Assembly (NCBI GenBank): GCA_019915135.1
Contig: JAHLMK010000011.1
Coordinates: 372,001 to 436,000, forward strand
Reading direction: 5' to 3'
From: Strobilurus pachycystidiatus
Lineage: Eukaryota > Basidiomycota > Agaricomycetes > Agaricales > Physalacriaceae
Length of the DNA: 64,000 bases
Shown here piece after piece: positions 25,059-35,000 of the stretch. Position 1 is the stretch's first letter; each line of letters begins with the position of its first letter. A program made the position numbers and the translations under genes. A model generated the notes under the pieces. It saw nothing but the letters and a program-made list of their open reading frames with translations. It was not told where the DNA came from and searched no databases.

Positions 25059-25957
25059 TTATTCTGTGCTACTCTCTCCCATTCGGACGCGCTTTCGGGA
25101 GGGACTGGAAATTTGAACCACGTCCATGGCGTCGTCGTCATCTTCCGACTCAGGCAAGTCCTGTCCAGCCAGCTTGGCGACCTAAGGGAGATGTTCAATT
25201 CGTATGCAGCCAGAAAGAACTCGCTTACGTGCTGAAGAAAGTGACCCGCGACGGCATTGCTAGGGTCAAGCGATTTTGCGCCTTGGAAATGTGCTCTCGC
25301 ACTATTCAGGAGAGATGGATTAGGTAGTTCTTGAGATGTTTCAGCCATTCCAATTCAGTAACCCAGAACCTTGACATACCGTTTTGCATAGCATCATCTT
25401 CAGGTTGCGCCATATAGAGACACAGCAGCCCAGCGTAGGTGTGGAGAACGGGATTGTCCTGGTAGGGAAATGAAGGCAGGTACCTGCAGAGCAATGAAGT
25501 TGTAGCCGTTGTAAAAGGGTGATTTCGCACAATTCGAGCTCGTCCAAGGCTTCCCTGTACTTGCCAGCAAGAATTTGGCGAAGAACTATTTCCTTCAAGA
25601 TGCTTTCTCTCTGATCCTTTGGCGTTAGACTGAGTGCTTTTGAGACAATTCTTGACAAACTTGTTCGGTGTATTCTCCGTGCATTTCGTGGAGAAATTCG
25701 AGTTTGCGTGAAGCATCACGATTGTCCAGAGTTTCGTCGCCCAGAATGCGCACAGCAGTCGACCAGAGAGACATCCAGTTCATTTCTTTGCAGCGGGCAA
25801 GAATGGCCCAAGCCCGCCTGGCCCTCGGCAGGTCATTTCTGAGCAGAGACAGCTGCAGGACATCATACAGCCTGCAGATGTGTATTTTTCGGCAGCTCAG
25901 GCTTGTTTTGGCATCCAGCGACTGGAACAGGAAGGGCACCGGTGTCGTCGACGACAT
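25059..25957 (-). CDS. RRN11: Rrn11-like RNA polymerase I initiation factor subunit
   Basis: Rrn11 is a core-factor subunit that helps recruit RNA polymerase I to the rDNA promoter. Starts MSSTTPVPFLFQSLDAKT at 25957. The central part is helical: CRLYDVLQLSLLRNDLPRA, RRAWAILARCKEMNWMSLW, with TPR-like A and L spacing, then ESILKEIVLRQILAGKYREA and a tail LLNSARAHFQGAKSLDPSN. The last intron (about 25181-25228) joins HFLQH to VAKLAGQDLPES, an acidic run EDDDDAMDVV and a basic end PSRKRVRMGESSTE; the stop is at 25059-25061. The assignment is based on the family's pattern of paired helices (LSLLRxDLxRARRAW) and gene size, not on a search. Other TPR-like proteins could share these features. A 66 bp gap separates it from the LAA2-like start. 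Confidence 0.55.
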
Positions 25958-26023
25958 CGCATGACGGTGTAAACCAAGCCAAATTTCACATCCCGCCTCC
26001 GTTCCGCCCTCATCACCACCGCC
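25958..26023. promoter_or_regulatory. 66 bp divergent gap, RRN11-like / LAA2-like
   Basis: The start codons of the minus-strand gene (25957) and plus-strand gene (26024) are only 66 bp apart, so the core promoters and 5' leaders must be very short or overlap. No TATA box. Pyrimidine-rich CATCCCGCCTCCGTTCCGCC precedes the plus-strand start. Confidence 0.45.
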
Positions 26024-27151
26024 ATGGACGACGATTTCACCTTTGGCGCCTCCGTCTGGGGTGCACCCGACCCCATTGCCGCCCCTCTCCCCGTGATAAA
26101 GCCGCCATCCCTCGGGTTTGGCGCTGCCAACGACGATGACTTTGATGACTTTGGATCGCCTCCCCAGACTGCCGCCACCGCTACGGCCGACGACGACGAC
26201 TTTGGAGATTTTGGAGACTTTGACGATGCGCAGGAGATGCCTCCCGCCGACGGCTTCGACGACGATGCAGGCTTTGCAGACGTACCTGTCGCGGGGCCCT
26301 CGTCATACAGTGACTGGGAGCCGCTCCGCCTGGCACCCATGCCCAGCCGCCCGGAGTTGGAGGACGATATCAATGCAATACTGGCCCCGCTGTGGGCCGG
26401 GCAGTCGATGTCCGACGTCGCCACTGACGATGAGATAAGAGAAAGAGAAGGCATAAACCAGATACTGGTAACGCCTGAAAGGTTTGTCGTCGCCGCCATC
26501 GTCGCCGGCGACGCCTGGCACTGATACCAACGCGATAGCCGGGATCTCTACACTATGCTCGTGCAATCTCCGCCGCCGACGAAGCCACCAAATTGGATCA
26601 GGTCGCGTATACGGCGGCAACATCTAATAGCACTCGGGATACCCGTCAACCTCGACGAAGTCCTCCCGCAAGCAGGCGGTCGCCCACTGCCACCACTTCA
26701 CATAACCACTCGCCCGATGTCTGCTCCGCCAGGCGCGCGGAATTCAGCTCATGCCGGCACTACGGCTTCTGCTAGCAACTCGCGTGCGCCCTCACCCCGT
26801 CCGACCAACAACTTTGGTCCAAATCCCACGTTGGACGATGCCAAGATACATCAACTACTCGCTCAGGACTCTGGTATGGCCGATTGCGTTATTTTGGTAT
26901 TCGCTCAAGCATCTCTGACAGAATCATTAACAATACAACCACTGGCCACCCTCGAGCGTTACCTCGCAGATCTACGATCACAAACAGCGAAAACGCAGAC
27001 ACGACTTACGCATCTACTACAGAGTCGCGATGCGCTGCAACAGGATGCAGAAACATACAACGGTCTCATAGCAGAGCTCGTCGGAGAGGCGCAGAAGATC
27101 AAAACAGGGAAAGGTCGCAACACGAGTAGAAGAGGAAGTGGCATGGTGTAG
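26024..27151 (+). CDS. LAA2: Laa2-like AP-1 clathrin adaptor accessory protein
   Basis: Laa2 cooperates with Laa1 to recruit the AP-1 adaptor to trans-Golgi and endosomal membranes. Starts MDDDFTFGASVWGAPD at 26024. The N-terminal part is acidic and holds repeated DDFDDFG, DDDFGDFGDFDD motifs, which match gamma-adaptin ear ligands. After an intron (26482-26539) the conserved segment RDLYTMLVQSPPPTKPPNWI and RSRIRRQHLIALGIPVNLDE appears, followed by a Ser/Pro linker and, after a second short intron, a C-terminal coiled coil (TLERYLADLRSQTAKTQTRL... GLIAELVGEAQKIK). The order of acidic motifs, the IPVNLDE block and the coiled coil is the fungal DUF5102/Laa2 layout. Stop TAG after GSGMV at 27149-27151. 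The paralogue identity is inferred from memory of the block. Confidence 0.65.
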
Positions 27152-28741
27152 CATTCTGCTTCCGCGGCTGGCACGCAGGGATGGATTTCCTATAATCTGA
27201 ATGATAATTTTTCGACGCGTTGACATCTGCCGTGCGTTATAACGGCGGTATAGGAGCCGCTAAACACCCTTCTAGGTAGGTGTAAAATGCTTACTAGAAG
27301 TAGGCAGAGCAGCCACCCAGCGCCACAAAACGTAATGAATCGTGGCGTCCGTGCTTTCGTCCCATTCTTCGCTGCTCTGGTGACGGCATGGACCCACAAT
27401 CGATCCCCGTATGTCTGTGCGGTCCCAGATATCGATACGATCTGGGATTAACAATGGGCACATCTGATCTTGCATTTTTTGTTCTCGGTTATTGTCTCTC
27501 GCTTCCCCAACGAGGCTGTCCTCGCGGCGTTGCTTTTATTGTCGTATGTACATTCTTCTTCTTGGCGAGGTTCTCCAATTCACTGCAAACAATGCCGCTT
27601 ATGATCGCCTAAACCAGTTAGACACAATAACCGCAGCTTTGATTTCCGATTGTGAGTTATGTTTCTTACAATGGAGAGAAAAGTAATTGCGCAGTGGTTT
27701 AAAGCCGTATCTGGTATCATCCAAGCGAAGATTCTGGTCATTGGCGGGGCTCGCCGGGTAGTTTGGCGGCACGAAAGGACACACAGATGATCCACACACG
27801 AGGTTCGGAGCCCATACGAACTTTGTATATATGTTATCATCCAAGACACGCGTATATCAAGCGACGAACAGACCAAACCGTTATTGTCCTTCATCACCTT
27901 CAGATCGCACGGCGCGCGCAACCCACCATTGTTCTTCGTCATCTTTACCTTCAATTGTTACTGCGTTCAGTGCTGGTCCAGGCTACAGACTATAGTCTGG
28001 CTGAGCAAGGCAACCGTGCGATGCGATGTACACCTTGCACTGGCTGTACATCACCTTATGACGGCCTCGCACGCGCCTCATCCTTGTTCTCCTTCTTAAA
28101 GTTGGCATCTGCTTAGATCTGCTTTCGCAGGTCAGTCAGTACCTTGATTAGATCTCGTAAACGCCTTCCCCGTCCTTCCCTGATCCCTTCTGACAAATGA
28201 TGTAATCCCCGTCCCCCGACAATTAGACTACCTCTGCCCCGTGGAGGAACGAGTCCCATCTATTGTTCACCGAGTCACGATAAACAATAGACGTCCACCA
28301 TTGTCCTTTCCAACTACGCAGATACCTGTTCCAGCCCGGCTACGAGTAATTTGAGGCCCTGAGACACTCGGGAAGAAAGGGGAAGCTAGGGGAAGTCTGC
28401 ATATTCCCAGGGAGCCTGTCCATTTCTTGGAACAAAGACCATGATGTACCCCATTCGTTTCTCGTCTGTGGCATGGCTTTTTGTTGCCCACTTGTAACGT
28501 TGTTGTTTCTCGAACAACCCAACCGCTCGCACGCGAACAATAAACACCGTTTTGAGAAGCGTAATACAATACAATGTTCACCTTGATGCTCAAGAGTCAA
28601 GGTTCCGAGTCCATGTGATGCTTCCTTTAATAAAACCGATGCCACAATTAAAAAGAACAGATACCGGTGCGATAAAAAGGCTAGGACACGGGAGCCCGTT
28701 TAATCTTATTCTTCGACCACTTTCCTTCTCCCTCTTAAATT
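27152..28741. other. 1.6 kb stretch without a supportable gene
   Basis: Long intergenic region upstream of a putative transcription regulator. It contains short open stretches on both strands with no domain or splice support. A length like this before a regulatory gene fits a large promoter or a long leader, which is an inference from position only. Confidence 0.5.
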
Positions 28742-29657
28742 ATGCAATCCTCAATGTCGACTGCTCCCGCTCATAGATCGAAGTTCACGCGCCGGCCACA
28801 GCCTCACCTTCCTCCTCATGTTCTTGAACGTCATCGCCGCGTGCTGGCTGGCATCTTGCACAAGCGGATTTTGATCGAAGAATGGCGCAAAGAAGTCGGG
28901 GAGGATCCGGTGGATGATAGTTCCTGCTCTTCGCGTGGCGCTAGGCCAACATACCAGAGCAGGCTGAGGGAACAGTTCCTAGAGCTTCGCGACGCGCTCC
29001 CCGAACGTCTTAGGCCAGGAGCCGCCGCAAGGGTTGCCATTATGGAGAACGGTGCATATGGTTCCTCTTGTATCTTGACATAGACATTCAACCTGTTCCT
29101 TTCAGCCATGAATTACATCGTTGACCTGAAGAACTCGGTCAGATATCTCGTCGGAAGCGGGGAATCCACGCGCCGCCCCGCCTACATTCAGCATCAGACG
29201 CAGAATGTCACCGCCGCCCAGATGCGCACCCATCGTGAAAACTGCACCGTCCGGATGCTTTCTGAGGTGCTTCCTGGGCTGTCTGGCGTTGAGAGCAAAA
29301 TCCAACTCCTCGAGTCCGGTGAGTAGTTTCTATCACCATTATTCGAGGCTCATAGGGTTCCGTTCAGCGGCCAAGACAATTCGTGATCTGGAGGAGGAAT
29401 ACCAAAAACTGCTCGTCGACCAGCGCGCCGAGGCTGCACTATCATCTGGCTCTTCAGAGTGTTCATATTCTGCTCCACCCACTCCGCGCGACAGGATGCA
29501 AATGCACGTCGACGTCCGCTCCTCATCCAGATACCCGTCCCACTATCCCCAACGCGGGCCAGACGTAGACCGCCTGCCCTCCGTCCGGGACATCCTCTCG
29601 GACAACTCTCCCCTCGACAGCCTCGGCCTTCAATTACCGCCTCTTCGCATGAAATAA
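28742..29657 (+). CDS. Helix-loop-helix regulator candidate
   Basis: Starts MQSSMSTAPAHRSKFTRRP at 28742. Exon 1 contains RSRLREQFLELRDALPERLR (written here in two parts of helix 1 and loop) then RVAIMENG; a 55 bp intron (from about 29053 to 29105) joins this to AMNYIVDLKNSV. The result, basic residues, an amphipathic helix, a loop, and the ILENAMxYIxxL-like second helix, resembles a bHLH dimerisation and DNA-binding domain. A later intron (about 29322-29367) leads to a coiled-coil AAKTIRDLEEEYQKLL and a disordered Ser/Pro/Arg tail ending LPPLRMK. The intron between 29135 and 29200 is uncertain, because both versions stay in frame. A leucine-rich first exon includes HRRVLAGILHKRILIEEWR. DNA binding is inferred; the basic region is not textbook. 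Confidence 0.55.
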
Positions 29658-29838
29658 CTTTTTCATTTCATTTTCTGTCCACTGCATGCGGTTGGCTGTA
29701 TACCATTGTATTTCGCTTTTCGCCTCCCCCTCTCACGCCACCTCGTATATATAAATGCATCCCACTGTATCCATATGTCAGTATTTGTCATGACTGCGAC
29801 GCACTGTACACCATACCTGAAAAATTCATAAACGTTTG

Positions 29839-31908
29839 CTATGATTTGGACCTGATCATGCCTGCCATAAGATCGAAGCTGTTCCCATCGGGTTGAAGGT
29901 CAATGAAGCCTTCATCTTCTGCTCCCCATCCTGATCGCTCTGGGACTGTGCGCAATAGACCGTGGTCACGGGTAATACCGCTAATACGAACGAGCTTGTG
30001 TGGGGTGGTAGTCGTCAGTGTCACGACTTGGTCCCTGCGCCGTGTAAGGTTCGGGGAAATATGTAAGGGTGACCGGAAACGTACGAATGAAGCCATCTCT
30101 GCAGATAGAGATTCATGAATGGCTGAAATGATCCATTGCCTTCGATGAAAGTCGTCCACATAGCCTCAAACTTAGCAAGAATGACGGCGGCAGTAGTCTC
30201 TATACTAAGGGGAGGGTCTCCGGGGTCTTGAAGTTGCGAGAGAGAGAAGATGGGAGGCGGGTTGAAGATATTAGTTCCTGAGCCTGTCTAGGGTGTAAGT
30301 GCCGCCGAGACAGAGACTGGGAAATGGAGGGGGACAAAGGACAAAGGACAGGAACGTACCAATAATAACATCACATTTCCCCGATGAGAAGCTTGTGTTC
30401 ACAAGTATCCCTCCAATCTTCTTCTTCTCTCCGTCATGGGTGACTGCGTAGATATCATTCGGCCATTTTATTCGAACGGCCTCGCCTCGTTTCCCAAGAA
30501 CTCGCTCATCTCGGCAGGCTTCTGCAATAGCCAGTGCGAAAAGATATTGAATGAAAACGAGTTTGTGCGGAGGGAATGTACCCATGTGCACACGATGGAG
30601 AGCAGAAAACTGCAAGCATCCTGCAGGCGAAAGCCACACATTGTTTCCTCGACCGCGTCCAGTAAGTTGGAAGGACGCCAATGATACGAAGGGAACAGGA
30701 AGCGAAGACAAGAGACGTGGATTTCTGGTGAGAATCTCAATATGAGATCTCGAAATAGATGTGGCACATTCTTACCTATCCAACATCGTCTGTGTGCTTG
30801 TGACGACTTCGCCATAGAGTAGGCACTCGCCGAGGCCCCACGAGCCTTCCTTGGCGACGCAATTTTCCCTGGTGCGGGCAGAAGAAAGAGATTTGAAGAA
30901 CGTCTGGATTGAGAACAAAGGAGAATCTTTTGGCTGGGGCTGTTCACCATCAGAATACACCACGATGTGTTTAGGCTGCCACGCTGATGGATCGTCGGAT
31001 TCAAGGTAATCGGCCTGGCACTGCGACTTTACAGTCGCCAGTGCGGGAGGGTAGTGAAAAGCAAAGACATCATTTTCGTCTTGGTGCTTCTGACCAGAAA
31101 TATCCTGTATGCCCAAGACAGCGCTGATGACTCGAGACACAATATCCGTGTTTGAGAGACTTTCGACAAGGAGCTGAGGGGCTGGTCGAGTGATTTGGTC
31201 ATCGTTTGTAGAGGGCAGTCTAAGGCCCAAATCCGTCAAGGTGTCTCGTAATAGGTTGAGCCGCTTTTCTTCGTCCACCGTCAGAGCATCATTGACAATG
31301 GGATACTCGAGAGACACAGCCCAGAAGGTAGCGCGTCCACTGCCAATAAGAACGCTCATCCCAGCAATCGCGGTTCCCGCATCGAAGTGGCCAAGAATTT
31401 TGGTACGACTGGTAGATTCAAAGTCACCAAAGGGCGCATGTGCCTTCATGCCTGCAACCGTGGATCCATCGCTAGCCTGTACGCTTACAGTTTTTGCCTC
31501 CTCAGAATCAGTATCGGCCGCAGGAACGATAGTGATATAGGATTTGGACGGCCGATCATGAAAGCGCAACGGGGTATCAATGTCATCCGTTGACGAGTCC
31601 AACGAAAGGCCCAGTGACCCGATGTTATCCAGACCGGATCCGACGCGTTTTGCACCTGTACTGAGGCCAAATAAAGAGCCCCCATTTTCAACAAAGGCTT
31701 TGACTGTGTGCAGAGAGGACGGTGGTGATCTGCGACATCCAGGAAAGACGAGGAGAGCGCAAGACGCTGACCAGGGCTGTTTCTGCAGCGCTTGGGGGGT
31801 GATGGTCTGCACTGTGTAGTTGGGGGTCAGCAGCGAGCGCAGGACGGTGAGTGTATTGGCCAGGGACGACGCAATGACCTCTGGGCCTGAGTAGACGAGG
31901 ACGTTCAT
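29839..31908 (-). CDS. BPL1: Biotin-protein ligase
   Basis: Adenylates biotin and attaches it to biotin-dependent carboxylases (acetyl-CoA, pyruvate and others). The start ATG at 31908 (MNVLVYSGPEVIASSLAN) is the conserved fungal N-terminus; an upstream in-frame ATG lies at 32034 and is less likely. The N-terminal part is a glutamine-amidotransferase-like domain (VLVYSGPE... FVENGGSLFGLS). The C-terminal catalytic part has VSLASFQLTGRGRGNNVW with the biotinyl-AMP loop GRGRG, RIKWPNDIYAV, KKKIGGILVN and the SH3-like end DEGFIDLQPDGNSFDLMAGM with a stop at 29839-29841. The join TQTMLD-RNPRLLSSLP across a short intron near 30727-30775 is clear. The large size (about 620 residues) fits fungal Bpl1. 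It shares a 166 bp divergent promoter with RPA190. Confidence 0.92.
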
Positions 31909-32074
31909 GATCAAGTGTGATCGGCCCTTGTACCGCCGCCGCCGCCGGGTACATGCCGGATCACCGGTCCGAAGTTGCACGTGGCCAGCACTCACATTTT
32001 TTGGCAGAGCACTAGCAGCTTTTCTCTTGCTCATCCAGTCCCGCCTGGCCCGCCCAGCCGCCGCCTGATCCGCC
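31909..32074. promoter_or_regulatory. Divergent promoter, BPL1 / RPA190
   Basis: 166 bp between the BPL1 start (31908, minus) and the RPA190 start (32075, plus). GC-rich with an imperfect CCG run (31936-31948); no TATA. If the upstream BPL1 ATG were used the leader would span this gap. Confidence 0.4.
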
Positions 32075-35000
32075 ATGAACATCAGTCACTCGTTGCCGTC
32101 CTCGGTCACCGGCATCTCCTTCTCCTTCCTCACCTCCGACGACATACGGCGCATTTCAGTCAAACAAATCGTCAATCCCGTCCTCCTTGATGACTTGAAC
32201 AGGCCCAACACTGGCGGCCTCTATGATCCCGCCCTTGGCCCCAGCGACAAACAGGACATGTGTGTACTACTTATATGCCCATCTGTCTTCTGATTTATCA
32301 ATCTCAGCTGCTCGACATGCCGACTAACTTATTTTACTTGCCCCGGTCACTATGGCCACATCGAGCTTCCTGCGCCCGTCTTCCACCCGCTATTCCTGAC
32401 CAATGCCTACAATCTCTTTCGAGGTGTCTGTCTGTTCTGCCACCGCTTCAAAATGGCGCGCCCCGATGTACGTATACGTGCTGTACACTGCCGGCGCGCT
32501 TATGAATCTTGGGATAGCTGGCGAAATACATAGCCAAACTCAAACTTCTCGACTATGGCCTTTTAGCTGCATCGCAGGGCGTCGATGAGCTCTACGAGTC
32601 ACGACACGACGTTAAAGCCGGCGACGACATGCAGGTAGAAGAGGACGCCGACCCAGAAGAGACAGAGGATGAATTCATTGCCAGACTCGACAAATATGTC
32701 AACCTCCATCTTGGCCGCGCATCTAGTAGCAAACGCGATAATTACAAGGATGCTCTTGTTTATCAAGCTAGGAAGGATCTCATCAACGACTTCTTGAAGA
32801 GTACTATCTTGAAGAGGTGTCATAATTCGGATTGCGGACAGTCGGTGCTATTATTGATTACGCGTCTTCAGCGAGCTAATGTGTATGCTAGACACGCCTA
32901 CACATTTCGGAAGGAAGGTCACACCAAGATCATTGAATACGACCTTTCCGAGAAACAAAAGCAGTCCCTGGAGAAGAGGCGGCCAGATGTGTTACTGCAG
33001 GAGAAGGCCCAGCAATTCACAGCTGCTGTTGATCGCGGGGACGGCGACTCTGACGTTGACATGGATGCGGAGGAAGGGCAAGGAGACAACGCAATGTCCT
33101 CCGACGAAGATGACGAGGAGGCCGCACCCATCGTTCGGGATGCCCCGAGGGCGGTCACTGGAAAATTAAAAACCGGTCGAGGGCGGAACGAGCGCATCGT
33201 CGCCCCCGAAGAGTGTCGCGCTCATCTGCGAAGGCTCTTCCGGAATGAAGAGACGATGTGCTTCCTGCTGTTTGGGAAACACGGTCCCTATGCCAAGCTC
33301 AACTCCAAAGGGCTTTCTGCCGCATCCGCCGACATGTTCTTCCTCGAGGTCCTTCCTGTTTCGCCCACGCGCTTCCGTCCACCGGCCGCCATGAACGACA
33401 TCCTCTTCGAGCATCCCCAAAACGAACTTCTAGCCAAAGTTCTTGTCACTTCGTACAGACTTCGGGATCTCAACCTTGACCTTAAAACGGCTTCGCAAAA
33501 GACTGCCGACTTTGACGAAGTTCAACGGAAAAAGCTCATGACCAGTCTCCTTGACTCCCTCATTCAACTCCAGGTCGACGTCAACAGCTTCATGGACAGC
33601 AGCAAGAACCCACAAGTTATGCGTCAGGGCAAGCTGCCGCCACAGGGCGTCAAGCAAGGCCTGGAGAAGAAGGAAGGTCTTTTCCGTAAACACATGATGG
33701 GCAAACGTGTCAACTACGCCGCGCGCTCTGTGATCTCTCCCGATGCAAATATCGAACCCAACGAGATTGGAATTCCGCCTGTCTTCGCCGAACGCCTAAC
33801 GTTTCCCGAGCCAGTAACACCGGCGAATATCAAGGAGATGCGGGAACGGGTGATCGCTGGTCCACGGACAACACCTGGGGCGTCAATTGTAGAGTACGAA
33901 GATGGCCATCAAGTGTCGCTGGTTCGTATCTCTTTCGCATATTTCTGAGCCACTTCTCAATGATCGTTTCCAGGACAAACTAACTGTCGAGCAACGGACG
34001 GCCATTGCGAATCAGTTGTTGGCTCCCCAGGAGGATACTGGCGGAAAAGAATCTTTCCGCAAAGGCTTATACACGCGGACACCTGCTGTGAACAAGAAGG
34101 TGTACAGGACTCTGAAGGATGGTGACATGTTGATATTAAATCGACAACCTACGCTGCATAAACCCAGTATGATGGTTCACAAAGCGAAGATCCTCAAGGG
34201 AGAAAGGACCATTCGTATGCATTACGCGAATTGGTAAGCTGCTTCGATGCGCTTTTTGTAAATTTCACTTACGGTTGTTACAGTAACTCGTATAATGGTA
34301 TGAGCTCACTTCGTCTCTTCCAAATTGTTGGCTGAACATCGTTGCCTTCAGCCGATTTTGATGGAGATGGTGGGTCACTTTCTATGTCCATCTTCGCAGC
34401 CGACTAACGTACTTTCTCAGAAATGAATATCCATTTCCCTCGTACGCGCTTCTTTCCACTTGACATCTCGATTCTCAAGTAACGTCCCGGGTATAGAGAA
34501 CCAGGTTGCAAGAGCCGAGGCTATGTTCATCGCCAACACCGACAATCAATATCTTGTTCCCACATCTGGTAACCCTCTGCGGGGTCTTATACAGGACCAC
34601 GTTGTCGCTGGCGTATGGATGACTTCCCAAGATGCCTTCTTCGAGCGAGAAGAATACTTCCAACTACTCTATGGTGCTCTACGTGCTGATGAGGTGGTAT
34701 ACGACCGCTTGGTTACCTTACCACCCACAATATGGAAGCCCAAACCGCTATGGACTGGTAAACAGATCGTAAGACGTCTTTATGTTCTTTTGCTCCAAGG
34801 TTGCTAAACAGCATCGCAGATCTCCACTGTGATGAAGAACATCACGCCTCTCAATCAACGAGGTCTGAATCTCCACGCTGGAACCAAGGTTCCCGGAAAG
34901 ATGTGGGGTGCCGACTCAAAGGAGGACCAAGTTATCTTCTCTGATGGCGAGCTTTTGTGTGGTGTCCTGGATAAGGCTGCCTTTGGTGCTTCAGAGTACG

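Noticed and set aside
24597..25235. A 212-residue open stretch on the plus strand.
   Set aside because: It overlaps the last exons of the minus-strand Rrn11-like gene, begins in non-coding sequence and shows no domain, so it is an antisense shadow.
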